The position numbers and the translations under genes are program-made. A stretch of 8,297 bases of DNA, taken from the NCBI GenBank assembly GCA_002342165.1, contig DDPM01000114.1, forward strand, positions 1-8,297, given 5' to 3'. Shown here piece by piece: positions 1 to 5,488 of the stretch. Positions within the stretch are counted from its first letter, which is position 1; every line of letters starts with the position of its first letter. Source of the DNA: Hylemonella sp. UBA2468. GTDB lineage: Bacteria; Pseudomonadota; Gammaproteobacteria; Burkholderiales; Burkholderiaceae_C. The notes beneath the pieces are model-generated. The model was not told the DNA's origin. It did no database searches and saw only the letters and a program-made list of their open reading frames with translations.

Positions 1-97
1 TTTGAAGAAAGTTTGCATGGCGGCCCAGAACATACTTCATCACAAACCGCCTAAGTTTTCCAAGGGCAAGCAAATCAAGCTCTTGGGGTCCATTCAT
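1..97 (-). CDS. Possible 5' end of an unrecognised gene, cut by the left edge
   Basis: An open frame starts at an ATG (97-95) and stays open for 32 codons to the window edge, beginning MNGPQELDLLALGK and continuing through a basic stretch with KLRRFVMKYVLGRH. The frame is also open upstream back to about 160, where there is a TAG, but no other ATG occurs there. A weak purine stretch (AGAAG) lies just before the ATG. I recognise no family. The surrounding DNA is AT-richer than the core. A competing plus-strand frame (2-112) is also open through this stretch, so the call is weak. Confidence 0.22.
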   Translation of the reverse strand, partial: MNGPQELDLLALGKLRRFVMKYVLGRHANFLQ

Positions 98-134
98 ACT
101 TCTAATTGTTGAGCGGTAACTTGCAACGCATCCC

Positions 135-212
135 TTATGTTTCCGATTTTTTAGATGCCGCTACAAGCATTAAAAAAATCATCACGTGGGAGCACAGCAA
201 AAGTAACGTCAT
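135..212 (-). CDS. Candidate 25-aa hydrophobic small peptide
   Basis: This is a short ORF running from ATG (212-210) to TAA (137-135). It encodes MTLLLLCSHVMIFLMLVAAS followed by a short charged tail, KKSET. Residues 3-19 are almost all hydrophobic, enough for one membrane-spanning helix, and the tail is polar and basic. A GGAG Shine-Dalgarno (221-218) sits 5 nt before the ATG, a better ribosome site than most of the long genes here have. It begins 17 nt past the T-run of the terminator that closes the toxin-antitoxin unit, so expression would need read-through or its own promoter, and I see no convincing promoter. It could be a small membrane peptide (type I toxin-like, or a leader) or a chance ORF. 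No homologue is recognised. Confidence 0.3.
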   Translation of the reverse strand: MTLLLLCSHVMIFLMLVAASKKSET

Positions 213-228
213 AGGTACTCCAGAAATG

Positions 229-259
229 AAAAAAACCGCCGAGGTTTTGCCAAGGGCGG
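229..259 (-). terminator. Intrinsic terminator of the toxin-antitoxin operon
   Basis: Read on the minus strand, CCGCC (259-255) can pair with GGCGG (240-236) across a 14-nt loop. Seven T residues (235-229) follow directly. The structure begins 12 nt after the toxin stop codon. An alternative pairing of AAAACC with GGTTTT inside the same segment is possible. The all-GC stem plus T7 fits a Rho-independent terminator, although the loop is larger than usual. Confidence 0.5.
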
Positions 260-271
260 GTGGGTTTGCGG

Positions 272-574
272 TCAAAGGTCAGCTTCAGGGGCTGACCCGG
301 CTCTTCTTAGATTTCGAGATGCGTGATGCAACCTTAAAATTTCAACATCATCGCCACGCACGCGGTAAATGGCGATGTAGTTCTTGTGCAGGACCAACTC
401 GCGCGTGCCGGGGACGCGACCAGCCCGGCCCATGCCAGGATGGGCCTGAAGTTTGGTCACAGCGGCCTGCAACTCCAGCATAAAGCTGGTGGCGCGGGTC
501 GGGTTGTCTTTGGCGATGAAGCCAGCGATTTCATCAACAGACGCGAGCGCTGACTTGGTCCACTTGATCAACAT
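272..574 (-). CDS. Type II toxin, RelE/ParE family
   Basis: This 100-residue protein fits the ParE/RelE superfamily, whose members are usually 90-100 aa and block either DNA gyrase (ParE type) or translation (RelE type). Visible family features are the N-terminal strand and helix (IKWTKSALASVDEIAGFI, residues 3-20), the segment HPGMGRAGR (45-53), RELVL (58-62), the core strand YIAIYRV (66-72) and the final strand VEILRLHHASR (77-87). The pattern HPxMGRxGR...TREL...YxxxYR is closer to ParE than to mRNA-cleaving RelE, but the target cannot be decided by eye. The last 13 residues (NLRRAGSAPEADL) extend past the usual end. The ATG at 574 lies 3 nt after the antitoxin TGA with no clear Shine-Dalgarno, so translation is probably coupled to the antitoxin. 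The antitoxin should neutralise it. Confidence 0.85.
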   Translation of the reverse strand: MLIKWTKSALASVDEIAGFIAKDNPTRATSFMLELQAAVTKLQAHPGMGRAGRVPGTRELVLHKNYIAIYRVRGDDVEILRLHHASRNLRRAGSAPEADL

Positions 575-577
575 GGA

Positions 578-814
578 TCAAGCGCCGTATTTGGCAAATA
601 CCGCTTTGACCTGCTTGTCGGTTGCGAATTCGCCTGCATCGGCCTCCTTGATGCCTTCGTGAATGTCACGGATCTGCCAAGATTCTATTTGCACATAGTG
701 GGTCAGTGCAGCAATTGCCAGAAAGCTCTTGGTCCGGGCGGTCGCCTTGGCCAACTCTTCGATCTGGTTGTAAAGCGCCTCGGGCAGGCGTACGTTGATG
801 GTTCTGGCGGTCAT
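578..814 (-). CDS. Type II antitoxin, ribbon-helix-helix (CopG/RelB-like)
   Basis: A 78-residue protein starting MTARTINVRLPEAL. The N-terminal strand TINVRL (5-10) followed by helices at about 11-26 and 29-43 is a ribbon-helix-helix DNA-binding fold. The C-terminal part (IHEGIKEADAGEFATD, then VFAKYGA) matches the toxin-binding tail common in CopG-type partners of ParE/RelE toxins. The same frame is open to an ATG at 877, but that start and the ATG at 850 lie upstream of the predicted transcription start near 842, and the family begins close to the first strand, so I use 814. Shine-Dalgarno is weak (GAG about 11 nt upstream). The antitoxin precedes its toxin by 3 nt. It probably represses its own operon by binding the palindrome at 829-850. 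Confidence 0.85.
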   Translation of the reverse strand: MTARTINVRLPEALYNQIEELAKATARTKSFLAIAALTHYVQIESWQIRDIHEGIKEADAGEFATDKQVKAVFAKYGA

Positions 815-828
815 GGTGTAAAACTCAT

Positions 829-850
829 ATGCATGTGTAATACAATGCAT
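829..850. promoter_or_regulatory. Nested palindrome, likely antitoxin operator
   Basis: Two copies of the self-complementary hexamer ATGCAT (829-834 and 845-850) flank a perfect 9-nt palindrome, TGTAATACA (836-844, centred on 840). The right half-site overlaps the predicted -10 box and the centre lies at the predicted start site. Ribbon-helix-helix antitoxins typically bind such short inverted half-sites to repress their operon, so this is the natural operator candidate. Direct binding is inferred. The outer and inner arms are offset by one base. Confidence 0.5.
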
Positions 851-877
851 TATCCACTTCACAAATCCAAAGGTCAA
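849..877 (-). promoter_or_regulatory. Sigma70-like promoter of the toxin-antitoxin operon
   Basis: On the minus strand a -35 box TTGACC (877-872) is followed by a 17-nt spacer and a -10 box GATAAT (854-849). Each differs from the TTGACA/TATAAT consensus at one position and the spacing is optimal. Transcription would begin near 842, giving a leader of about 28 nt before the antitoxin ATG at 814. This is the strongest promoter seen in the window. Confidence 0.65.
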
Positions 878-896
878 GGTGATGTATGAAGATTTG

Positions 897-998
<102 letters not shown>

Positions 999-1009
999 GC
1001 GGTACCTAG

Positions 1010-1037
1010 AGCATAGGATTCTACTGCCCAACCCCAA
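1010..1037 (-). promoter_or_regulatory. Possible promoter of tRNA-Ser
   Basis: In the gap between trpS and the tRNA the minus strand has TTGGGG (1037-1032), a 16-nt spacer and TATGCT (1015-1010). A start near 1003 would leave about 5 nt of 5' leader before the mature end at 998. The -35 match is only partial (TTG plus a poor second half), so this is tentative. Confidence 0.4.
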
Positions 1038-1039
1038 AG

Positions 1040-2332
1040 TTACTGATCGGCTGCGTCATGGAGTTGTTGCAACACCTGTCGAACTTCATCCAGGCTGGCG
1101 CCTAAGGCTGCCGGTAGTTCTAGTCCGGTGAAGGCTTGCGGCTGTTGTTGAAGTTTTTTAACGACTTTCCCCGCCTCTTGAGGTGACACATACCCTGGGC
1201 TTTGCAGCAGCAACTTGCCAGCGGCATCCACCAGCTTGAAGTAAAACTTGCCGTCAGCCTCGCGGTACTGCTTGAAGCTGGGAAGGGCAGCCTTGGTGGT
1301 TTTGGTCGGCGAACGGTAGGCTTGAGTGCGCAAATCCCGCAGGCCCACCGCGTGCCTTAGGCGCGACATGGCAGGCGTGGCAATGGCTCTGGCTTTGGCG
1401 GCCCCTGCTTGCAGCAGCGCTTCGAGCTGCTCAGGGTGCGCCATCAGCTCTTGGTAGCTGGCTCTCAAGGGTGAAATCTCTTGGTTAATAAGCTCAAACA
1501 ACCGGTGCTTGGCATCAGCCCACGAAATGCCTTGAGCAAAGGCTTGCCGCATGGCATCGCATTCTGCGGGTGAAGCAAAAGCCTGATAAATCTGAAACAG
1601 GGCAGAACCTTCTGTGTCCTTGAGTTCGCCAGGTGCGCGGGAATCGGTTTTGATGCCCGCAATGATTTTTTGCAATTGTTCAGGCGGCGCAAAAAGCGGG
1701 ATGGTGTTGTCGTAGCTTTTGCTCATCTTGCGCCCATCAAGCCCAGGCAGGGTCGCCACATGGTCTTCAATCTGCGCTTCAGGCAGCACAAAGTGATCGC
1801 CATACCGGTGGTTGAAGCCCGCTGCCAAATCGCGGGCCATTTCAATATGTTGAATTTGGTCGCGACCCACCGGCACCTGATGGGCGTTGAACATCAAAAT
1901 ATCGGCCGCCATGAGCACGGGGTACATGAACAAGCCGGCCGTGACATCGGTATCGGGGTCTTGCTGGGCCTCGGTGTTTTTGTCCACGGCAGCTTTGTAG
2001 GCGTGAGCGCGGTTGAGCAAGCCTTTGCCGCATACACAAGTCAAAAACCAAGTGAGTTCTGGAATTTCAGGGATGTCGGATTGCCTGTAAAACGTGACGC
2101 GCTCGGGGTCAAGGCCGCAGGCGATCCACGTGGCGGCAATTTCAAGCGTAGAACGCTGAATGCGGGCAGGGTCGTCCACCTTGATCAGCGCGTGGTAGTC
2201 GGCCAAAAAGTAAAAGCTTTCCACCCCAGCGGCGCGGCAGGCCGCTATGGCGGGCCGAATGGCACCCACGTAGTTGCCTAAATGCGGGGTGCCAGAGGTG
2301 GTGATGCCGGTCAGAACTCGGGTGGTTTTCAT
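1040..2332 (-). CDS. trpS: Tryptophanyl-tRNA synthetase with C-terminal YegP-like domain
   Basis: Class I aminoacyl-tRNA synthetase that charges tRNA-Trp with tryptophan in the cytoplasm. The HIGH-type motif is TPHLGN (15-20) and the KMSKS loop is GRKMSKSYDNT (200-210). The DADILMFN-like segment AADILMFNAHQVPVG (142-156) and VGRDQIQHIE (155-164) are standard TrpS core. At 430 residues it is about 95 longer than E. coli TrpS (334). The catalytic and anticodon-binding body ends near 335. After a lysine/threonine-rich linker, residues 353-397 (FKQYREADGKFYFKLVDAAG, then LLLQSPGYVSPQEAG) resemble a single DUF1508/YegP unit. Similar extensions occur, as I recall, in other betaproteobacterial TrpS proteins. 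The ATG at 2332 matches the family N-terminus, but no Shine-Dalgarno is visible. It follows the M50 protease gene by 51 nt. Confidence 0.96.
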   Translation of the reverse strand: MKTTRVLTGITTSGTPHLGNYVGAIRPAIAACRAAGVESFYFLADYHALIKVDDPARIQRSTLEIAATWIACGLDPERVTFYRQSDIPEIPELTWFLTCVCGKGLLNRAHAYKAAVDKNTEAQQDPDTDVTAGLFMYPVLMAADILMFNAHQVPVGRDQIQHIEMARDLAAGFNHRYGDHFVLPEAQIEDHVATLPGLDGRKMSKSYDNTIPLFAPPEQLQKIIAGIKTDSRAPGELKDTEGSALFQIYQAFASPAECDAMRQAFAQGISWADAKHRLFELINQEISPLRASYQELMAHPEQLEALLQAGAAKARAIATPAMSRLRHAVGLRDLRTQAYRSPTKTTKAALPSFKQYREADGKFYFKLVDAAGKLLLQSPGYVSPQEAGKVVKKLQQQPQAFTGLELPAALGASLDEVRQVLQQLHDAADQ

Positions 2333-2348
2333 AAACGCGGGGTCATTT

Positions 2349-2377
2349 TTTATAGGAAAAGGTTTTAGGTTGGTCTC
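2349..2377 (-). promoter_or_regulatory. Possible internal promoter for trpS
   Basis: The 51-nt gap before trpS is AT-rich and holds TATAAA (2354-2349, five of six -10 positions) 17 nt downstream of GAGACC (2377-2372, a poor -35). A start near 2342 would leave only about a 10-nt leader without a Shine-Dalgarno. It could give trpS independent transcription, but the evidence is thin. Confidence 0.25.
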
Positions 2378-2383
2378 TTTGGG

Positions 2384-3052
2384 TTACCTCAGGAGATACG
2401 CAAACGGAGAGAGCATGACATCGATCAAATCAAAGGTCAGGCGCATCACGGGTTGCATCCACAAGGTGCTGACCACCCCCGCCACCACCAAGCCCATCAC
2501 AATAAAAAAGCCCCACGGTTCAATACGTGCAAACCAAGCGGCTTGCTTCCAGGGCAACAAGCCCACCACAATGCGCCCGCCATCGAGTGGCGGCAGCGGA
2601 AACAGGTTGAATGCAAACATGACCACATTCGTCAGCATGCCCGCCTTGCCCATTTCTAGAAAAAAGCGCTCGCTCACGCTCAGGGCCATCATGGCGTAAA
2701 GGGCGACGCCCCACATCAAGGCCTGCATCAGGTTAGCACCCGGACCGGCCAAAGCCACCCACACCATGTCGCGTTTGGGATGGCGCAGCAAATCAAAACG
2801 AACCGGAACAGGCTTGGCGTAGCCAAACAAAAAAGCACCTGAGGTGGCAAAGTACAGCACCAGCGGCATCAGGATGGTGCCCACCAGGTCAATGTGCTTC
2901 ATGGGGTTGAGGGTGACGCGTCCCATCATCCAAGCAGTGTTGTCGCCCAAAGCTCGTGCCGCGTAGCCATGGGCTGCCTCATGCACCGTAATGGCAAACA
3001 ATACGGGTAGGGCGTAAATTAAAACGGTTTGGATCAGATGGGTAAAGTCCAC
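2384..3052 (-). CDS. Site-2 protease family (M50) membrane metalloprotease
   Basis: A 222-residue integral membrane protein of the compact SpoIVFB/COG1994-type M50 family, which cleaves substrates within or near the membrane. The zinc-binding motif HEAAH is at 24-28 within the first hydrophobic segment, and the third ligand is in NLFPLPPLDGGR (149-160, D157). Other family marks are NPMKHID (49-55) and AGPGAN (102-107). About five or six hydrophobic segments are visible (roughly 7-29, 54-74, 97-123, 137-156, 173-196). There is no PDZ or CBS domain, so it is not RseP. The substrate is unknown. The only in-frame start after the upstream TGA is the GTG at 3052, and no strong Shine-Dalgarno precedes it. 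An ATG at 3060 is out of frame. It lies 41 nt after yciO. Confidence 0.9.
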   Translation of the reverse strand: MDFTHLIQTVLIYALPVLFAITVHEAAHGYAARALGDNTAWMMGRVTLNPMKHIDLVGTILMPLVLYFATSGAFLFGYAKPVPVRFDLLRHPKRDMVWVALAGPGANLMQALMWGVALYAMMALSVSERFFLEMGKAGMLTNVVMFAFNLFPLPPLDGGRIVVGLLPWKQAAWFARIEPWGFFIVMGLVVAGVVSTLWMQPVMRLTFDLIDVMLSPFAYLLR

Positions 3053-3093
3053 AGGGGCATTGTCTCAGAGGTCACAAAGATAAAAGTGCACGC

Positions 3094-3717
3094 CTAAAGC
3101 CCCAGTAAGACGACATCGCCGCTACCTTGGCGCAACACGGTGGGCCTGTCGGAACTCAGGTCCACCACCGTAGTGGGCTCCAAGGTGCAGGCGCCAGCGT
3201 CCAGCACGCCCGCCAGCTGGTGCTCGTAGCGTTCTCGAATGTCTTGCGCATCGTTTAAGGGCTCGGTTTCGCCCGCAGGAATCAAGGTAGTGGCCAGCAG
3301 GGGCGCGTCATGCTGGACCAGCAGGTCAAGCAATACCCGGTGCTTGGGCACGCGCAAGCCTATGGTTTTTCGTGCGGGGTGGCTTAGGCGGCGGGGAACT
3401 TCCTTAGTGGCTTCCAAAATAAAAGTAAAAGGCCCGGGTGTAGCGGCTTTGAGCAGGCGAAACTGTCGGTTGTCCACTTTCGCGTAAGTGGACAGTTCGC
3501 TCAAATCGCGGCACAACAGCGTGAGGTGGTGCTTGTCGTCCACCCCCCTGAGGCTGCGCAAATGGTCAGCGGCGGTTTTGTCGTCCAGGTGGCAGACCAA
3601 CGCGAAGCTGGAGTCGGTGGGGACCGCCAACACACCGCCTTGGTTGAGCAGGGCCACAGCCTGCTTGAGCAACCTATGCTGCGGGTTTTCGGGGTGAATT
3701 TCAAAGAACTGGGCCAT
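3094..3717 (-). CDS. yciO: YciO, YrdC/Sua5-like protein
   Basis: This 207-residue protein matches E. coli YciO (206 aa) along its length. It starts MAQFFEIHPENPQ and shares CRDLSELSTYAKVDN (69-83) and the TKEVPRRL segment (104-111). Residues PTDSSFAL (33-40), TPGPFTFIL (93-101), KTIGLRVP (117-124) and PTTVVDLS (181-188) form the YrdC-type fold, which in TsaC/Sua5 makes threonylcarbamoyl-AMP for t6A37 modification of tRNA. YciO is a paralogue whose own role is less settled, and I would not assume it is the main TsaC of this cell. There is no C-terminal Sua5 domain. The ATG overlaps the end of the upstream transporter gene by 17 nt, and no good Shine-Dalgarno is seen, so coupled translation is likely. 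Confidence 0.93.
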   Translation of the reverse strand: MAQFFEIHPENPQHRLLKQAVALLNQGGVLAVPTDSSFALVCHLDDKTAADHLRSLRGVDDKHHLTLLCRDLSELSTYAKVDNRQFRLLKAATPGPFTFILEATKEVPRRLSHPARKTIGLRVPKHRVLLDLLVQHDAPLLATTLIPAGETEPLNDAQDIRERYEHQLAGVLDAGACTLEPTTVVDLSSDRPTVLRQGSGDVVLLGL

Positions 3718-4594
3718 GTTTCAATGGGGGCTGCTGAGGTTGTCGAACCGCCAGCCAAGTGCTGGTGGCGCCACAACAGGCAATCAACACCATGCCGGCG
3801 ATGGACCAGGAGTCTGGGAGGTGGGCAAACATCAGCCAGCCACCCAAAATGGCCATGCCAATTTGGGCGTAAAAGATGGGCGTGAGGGCGACTGCCGGTG
3901 CCTTGCGAAAAGCATGAATCAGAAAAAAATGCCCTGAAGATCCGGCCAGCCCCATCAGCACCAAGCCCATCCACGTCTGCCAAGTCTGGGGAGGTTGCCA
4001 GTAAAACCAAAGGGGTGGTGTGGCCAGCGCGGTGCCCACCCAGCCGGTGTAGAAGTGCATGGTGATGGGATCCTCTGTACGCACCATGCGGCTCGTCAGA
4101 ATTTGAAACGAGGCATACGCCAACACCTGAAACAGCGGCACCAGCAGCAGCCAGTTCCACATGTCGCCGCCGGGTTTGATGATGCACAAGGTGCCCACAA
4201 AACCGCCGGCTACCAGAAGCCAGCGCCAAATGGACACCTGTTCTTTGAGCAACCATGCGGCAAGCAGCGTGACCACCAAAGGCGTGGTCATGGCCACGGC
4301 CGTGAATTCGCCTACGGGCATGAAGGTCAGGCAGAAAAAAGTAAGCATGCTGGTGAGCAACAACAGGGCCCCGCGCAGGCATTGCAGCCCCAGGTTTTGG
4401 GTGGCCCACAGCGAGCTTTGCCGTTGCGGCCACATGATCACCGTGGTGGCCACCGCCTGGAATGCGTACCGAAACCACAGGGCAAACATCACGGGTACCG
4501 TGAGGGTGACGAGTTTGGTGATGGTGTCCAGTGTGGCAAAGCAAGCCACGGCCAGCAAGACCAAAGCTATGCCAAACAGGGGGGAACGGTTCAA
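3701..4594 (-). CDS. EamA/DMT-family transporter
   Basis: A 297-residue inner-membrane protein with about ten hydrophobic segments in two EamA repeats (roughly 7-141 and 148-284). The end of the first repeat, LLKEQVSIWRWL followed by GTLCIIKPGG (115-143), and the second-repeat segment APAVALTPIFYAQIG (232-246) are typical of the drug/metabolite transporter superfamily. Members export amino acids, nucleotides, S-adenosylmethionine and other metabolites. The substrate here cannot be told from sequence. The frame opens after a TAG at 4606-4604 and contains no early ATG. The TTG at 4594 is the first usable start and keeps transmembrane helix 1 intact. No Shine-Dalgarno is visible. It lies 30 nt after the PHP gene and overlaps yciO by 17 nt. 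Confidence 0.9.
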   Translation of the reverse strand: MNRSPLFGIALVLLAVACFATLDTITKLVTLTVPVMFALWFRYAFQAVATTVIMWPQRQSSLWATQNLGLQCLRGALLLLTSMLTFFCLTFMPVGEFTAVAMTTPLVVTLLAAWLLKEQVSIWRWLLVAGGFVGTLCIIKPGGDMWNWLLLVPLFQVLAYASFQILTSRMVRTEDPITMHFYTGWVGTALATPPLWFYWQPPQTWQTWMGLVLMGLAGSSGHFFLIHAFRKAPAVALTPIFYAQIGMAILGGWLMFAHLPDSWSIAGMVLIACCGATSTWLAVRQPQQPPLKHGPVL

Positions 4595-4624
4595 GTCGCA
4601 GTACTAAAAAAGGTGCGGCTGAGC

Positions 4625-5479
4625 CTACTGAATGCGATGGGTCAGCAACTCCCACACCGGTGTGAGTTTGCCAGGCAAGTAGGGCAGGGTGCCCAAGTCG
4701 GTGTGCGATTCGTCGGGGCTGTGAAAGTCGCTGCCTCGCGAAGCCGCCAAGTCAAACTCCAGAGCCATATCCGCGTATTTGACGTATTCGGCGGCGGTAT
4801 GGCTGCCCGTAACCACTTCTACCGCTTGCCCGCCGTGTGCTTTGAATTCGCTGAACAGTGCATATTCTTCGGTGGCGCTGAAGGGGTAACGGGCGGGATG
4901 GGCAATCACGGCCACGCCACCAGCATCCCGAATCCAATGCACAGCGTCTTTCAGATTGGCCCAGCGGTGCGGTACAAAACCCGGCTTGCCCTCAGTGAGG
5001 TATTTGCGAAACACCTCATTGGTTTCACTGCACACCCCCGCCTCCACCAAGAAACGCGCAAAGTGGGTACGGGAAATCAGCTCCGGGTTGCCCGCGTACT
5101 TCAGTGCGCCCTCGTAAGCCCCTTGAATGCCCACCGCAGCCAAACTGGCAGACATTTCTTGGGCCCTGAGGCCTCGCCCGCCACGGGTTTGGTACAAGCC
5201 TTTTTGAATGTTGTCGTCTTTGGCGTCAAAGCCCAAGCCCACGATATGCACGGTTTGGCCCGCAAAGGTGATGGAAATTTCAGTGCCTGTTAAGTAGCCC
5301 ATGCCGAGGTTTTTGGCCGCTGCCAAGGCCCGCTGCTGGCCGCCGACTTCGTCGTGGTCGGTCAGGGCCCAGAGTTCTACGCCGTTGGCTTTGGCCCGTT
5401 GGGCCAGTGCTTCGGGTGTGAGCGTGCCGTCGGATACCACAGAGTGGCAGTGCAGGTCGGCGTTGAGAATCGTGCTCAC
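4625..5479 (-). CDS. rnm: PHP-domain phosphoesterase, RNase AM (YciV/TrpH) type
   Basis: A 284-residue PHP-superfamily protein. E. coli RNase AM (YciV) trims the 5' ends of rRNAs and removes short oligoribonucleotides and 3',5'-bisphosphonucleotides. Metal-site residues are visible: DLHCHS (8-13), SDG (16-18), LTDHD (39-43), GTEIS (65-69), VHIVGLGFD (77-85), HFARFLVE (139-146), AHP (193-195) and GSDFH (249-253). The length and the T-HFARFLVE segment match YciV rather than DNA polymerase or histidinol phosphatase PHP proteins. The gene starts with GTG 9 nt after the recJ stop. A TAG immediately upstream in the same frame (the recJ stop) leaves no earlier start. A 3-codon ATG-AGC-ATG-TGA mini-ORF overlaps the start. 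The neighbouring yciO is also its neighbour in E. coli, which supports the call. Confidence 0.92.
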   Translation of the reverse strand: MSTILNADLHCHSVVSDGTLTPEALAQRAKANGVELWALTDHDEVGGQQRALAAAKNLGMGYLTGTEISITFAGQTVHIVGLGFDAKDDNIQKGLYQTRGGRGLRAQEMSASLAAVGIQGAYEGALKYAGNPELISRTHFARFLVEAGVCSETNEVFRKYLTEGKPGFVPHRWANLKDAVHWIRDAGGVAVIAHPARYPFSATEEYALFSEFKAHGGQAVEVVTGSHTAAEYVKYADMALEFDLAASRGSDFHSPDESHTDLGTLPYLPGKLTPVWELLTHRIQ

Positions 5480-5488
5480 ATGCTCATT

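Noticed and set aside
2..112. A plus-strand frame entering from the left edge and ending at a TGA
   Set aside because: Only about 36 codons are visible, with no recognisable sequence, and the opposite strand is equally open. There is not enough to call a gene end.
106..483. A plus-strand frame from a TTG covering the toxin gene end
   Set aside because: Most of it is antisense to the toxin and its terminator. It has a weak start and no recognisable product.
578..877. Longer antitoxin starting at 877
   Set aside because: The extra 21 residues lie over the promoter and operator, and the predicted transcript starts near 842, downstream of the ATGs at 877 and 850.
1001..1042. A terminator after trpS
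   Set aside because: The 41-nt gap shows no stem followed by a T-run. Read-through into the tRNA, or termination after it, is as likely.
1670..2281. A 203-codon plus-strand frame
   Set aside because: It is antisense to the conserved catalytic core of trpS and shows no domain or ribosome site.
2333..2383. A trp-type attenuator or T-box leader before trpS
   Set aside because: The gap is only 51 nt, has no tandem Trp codons, no T-box motif and no terminator hairpin.
3501..4655. A 384-codon minus-strand frame overlapping the transporter and yciO
   Set aside because: It is an alternative frame of two genes with clear family motifs. Its product is a low-complexity His/Arg/Ser-rich sequence without hydrophobic organisation.
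3995..5293. A 432-codon open frame on the plus strand
   Set aside because: It lies antisense across the EamA and PHP genes, both well supported by motifs. Its translation is rich in His, Gln and Gly with no recognisable domain, as expected of a reverse-strand shadow in GC-rich DNA.
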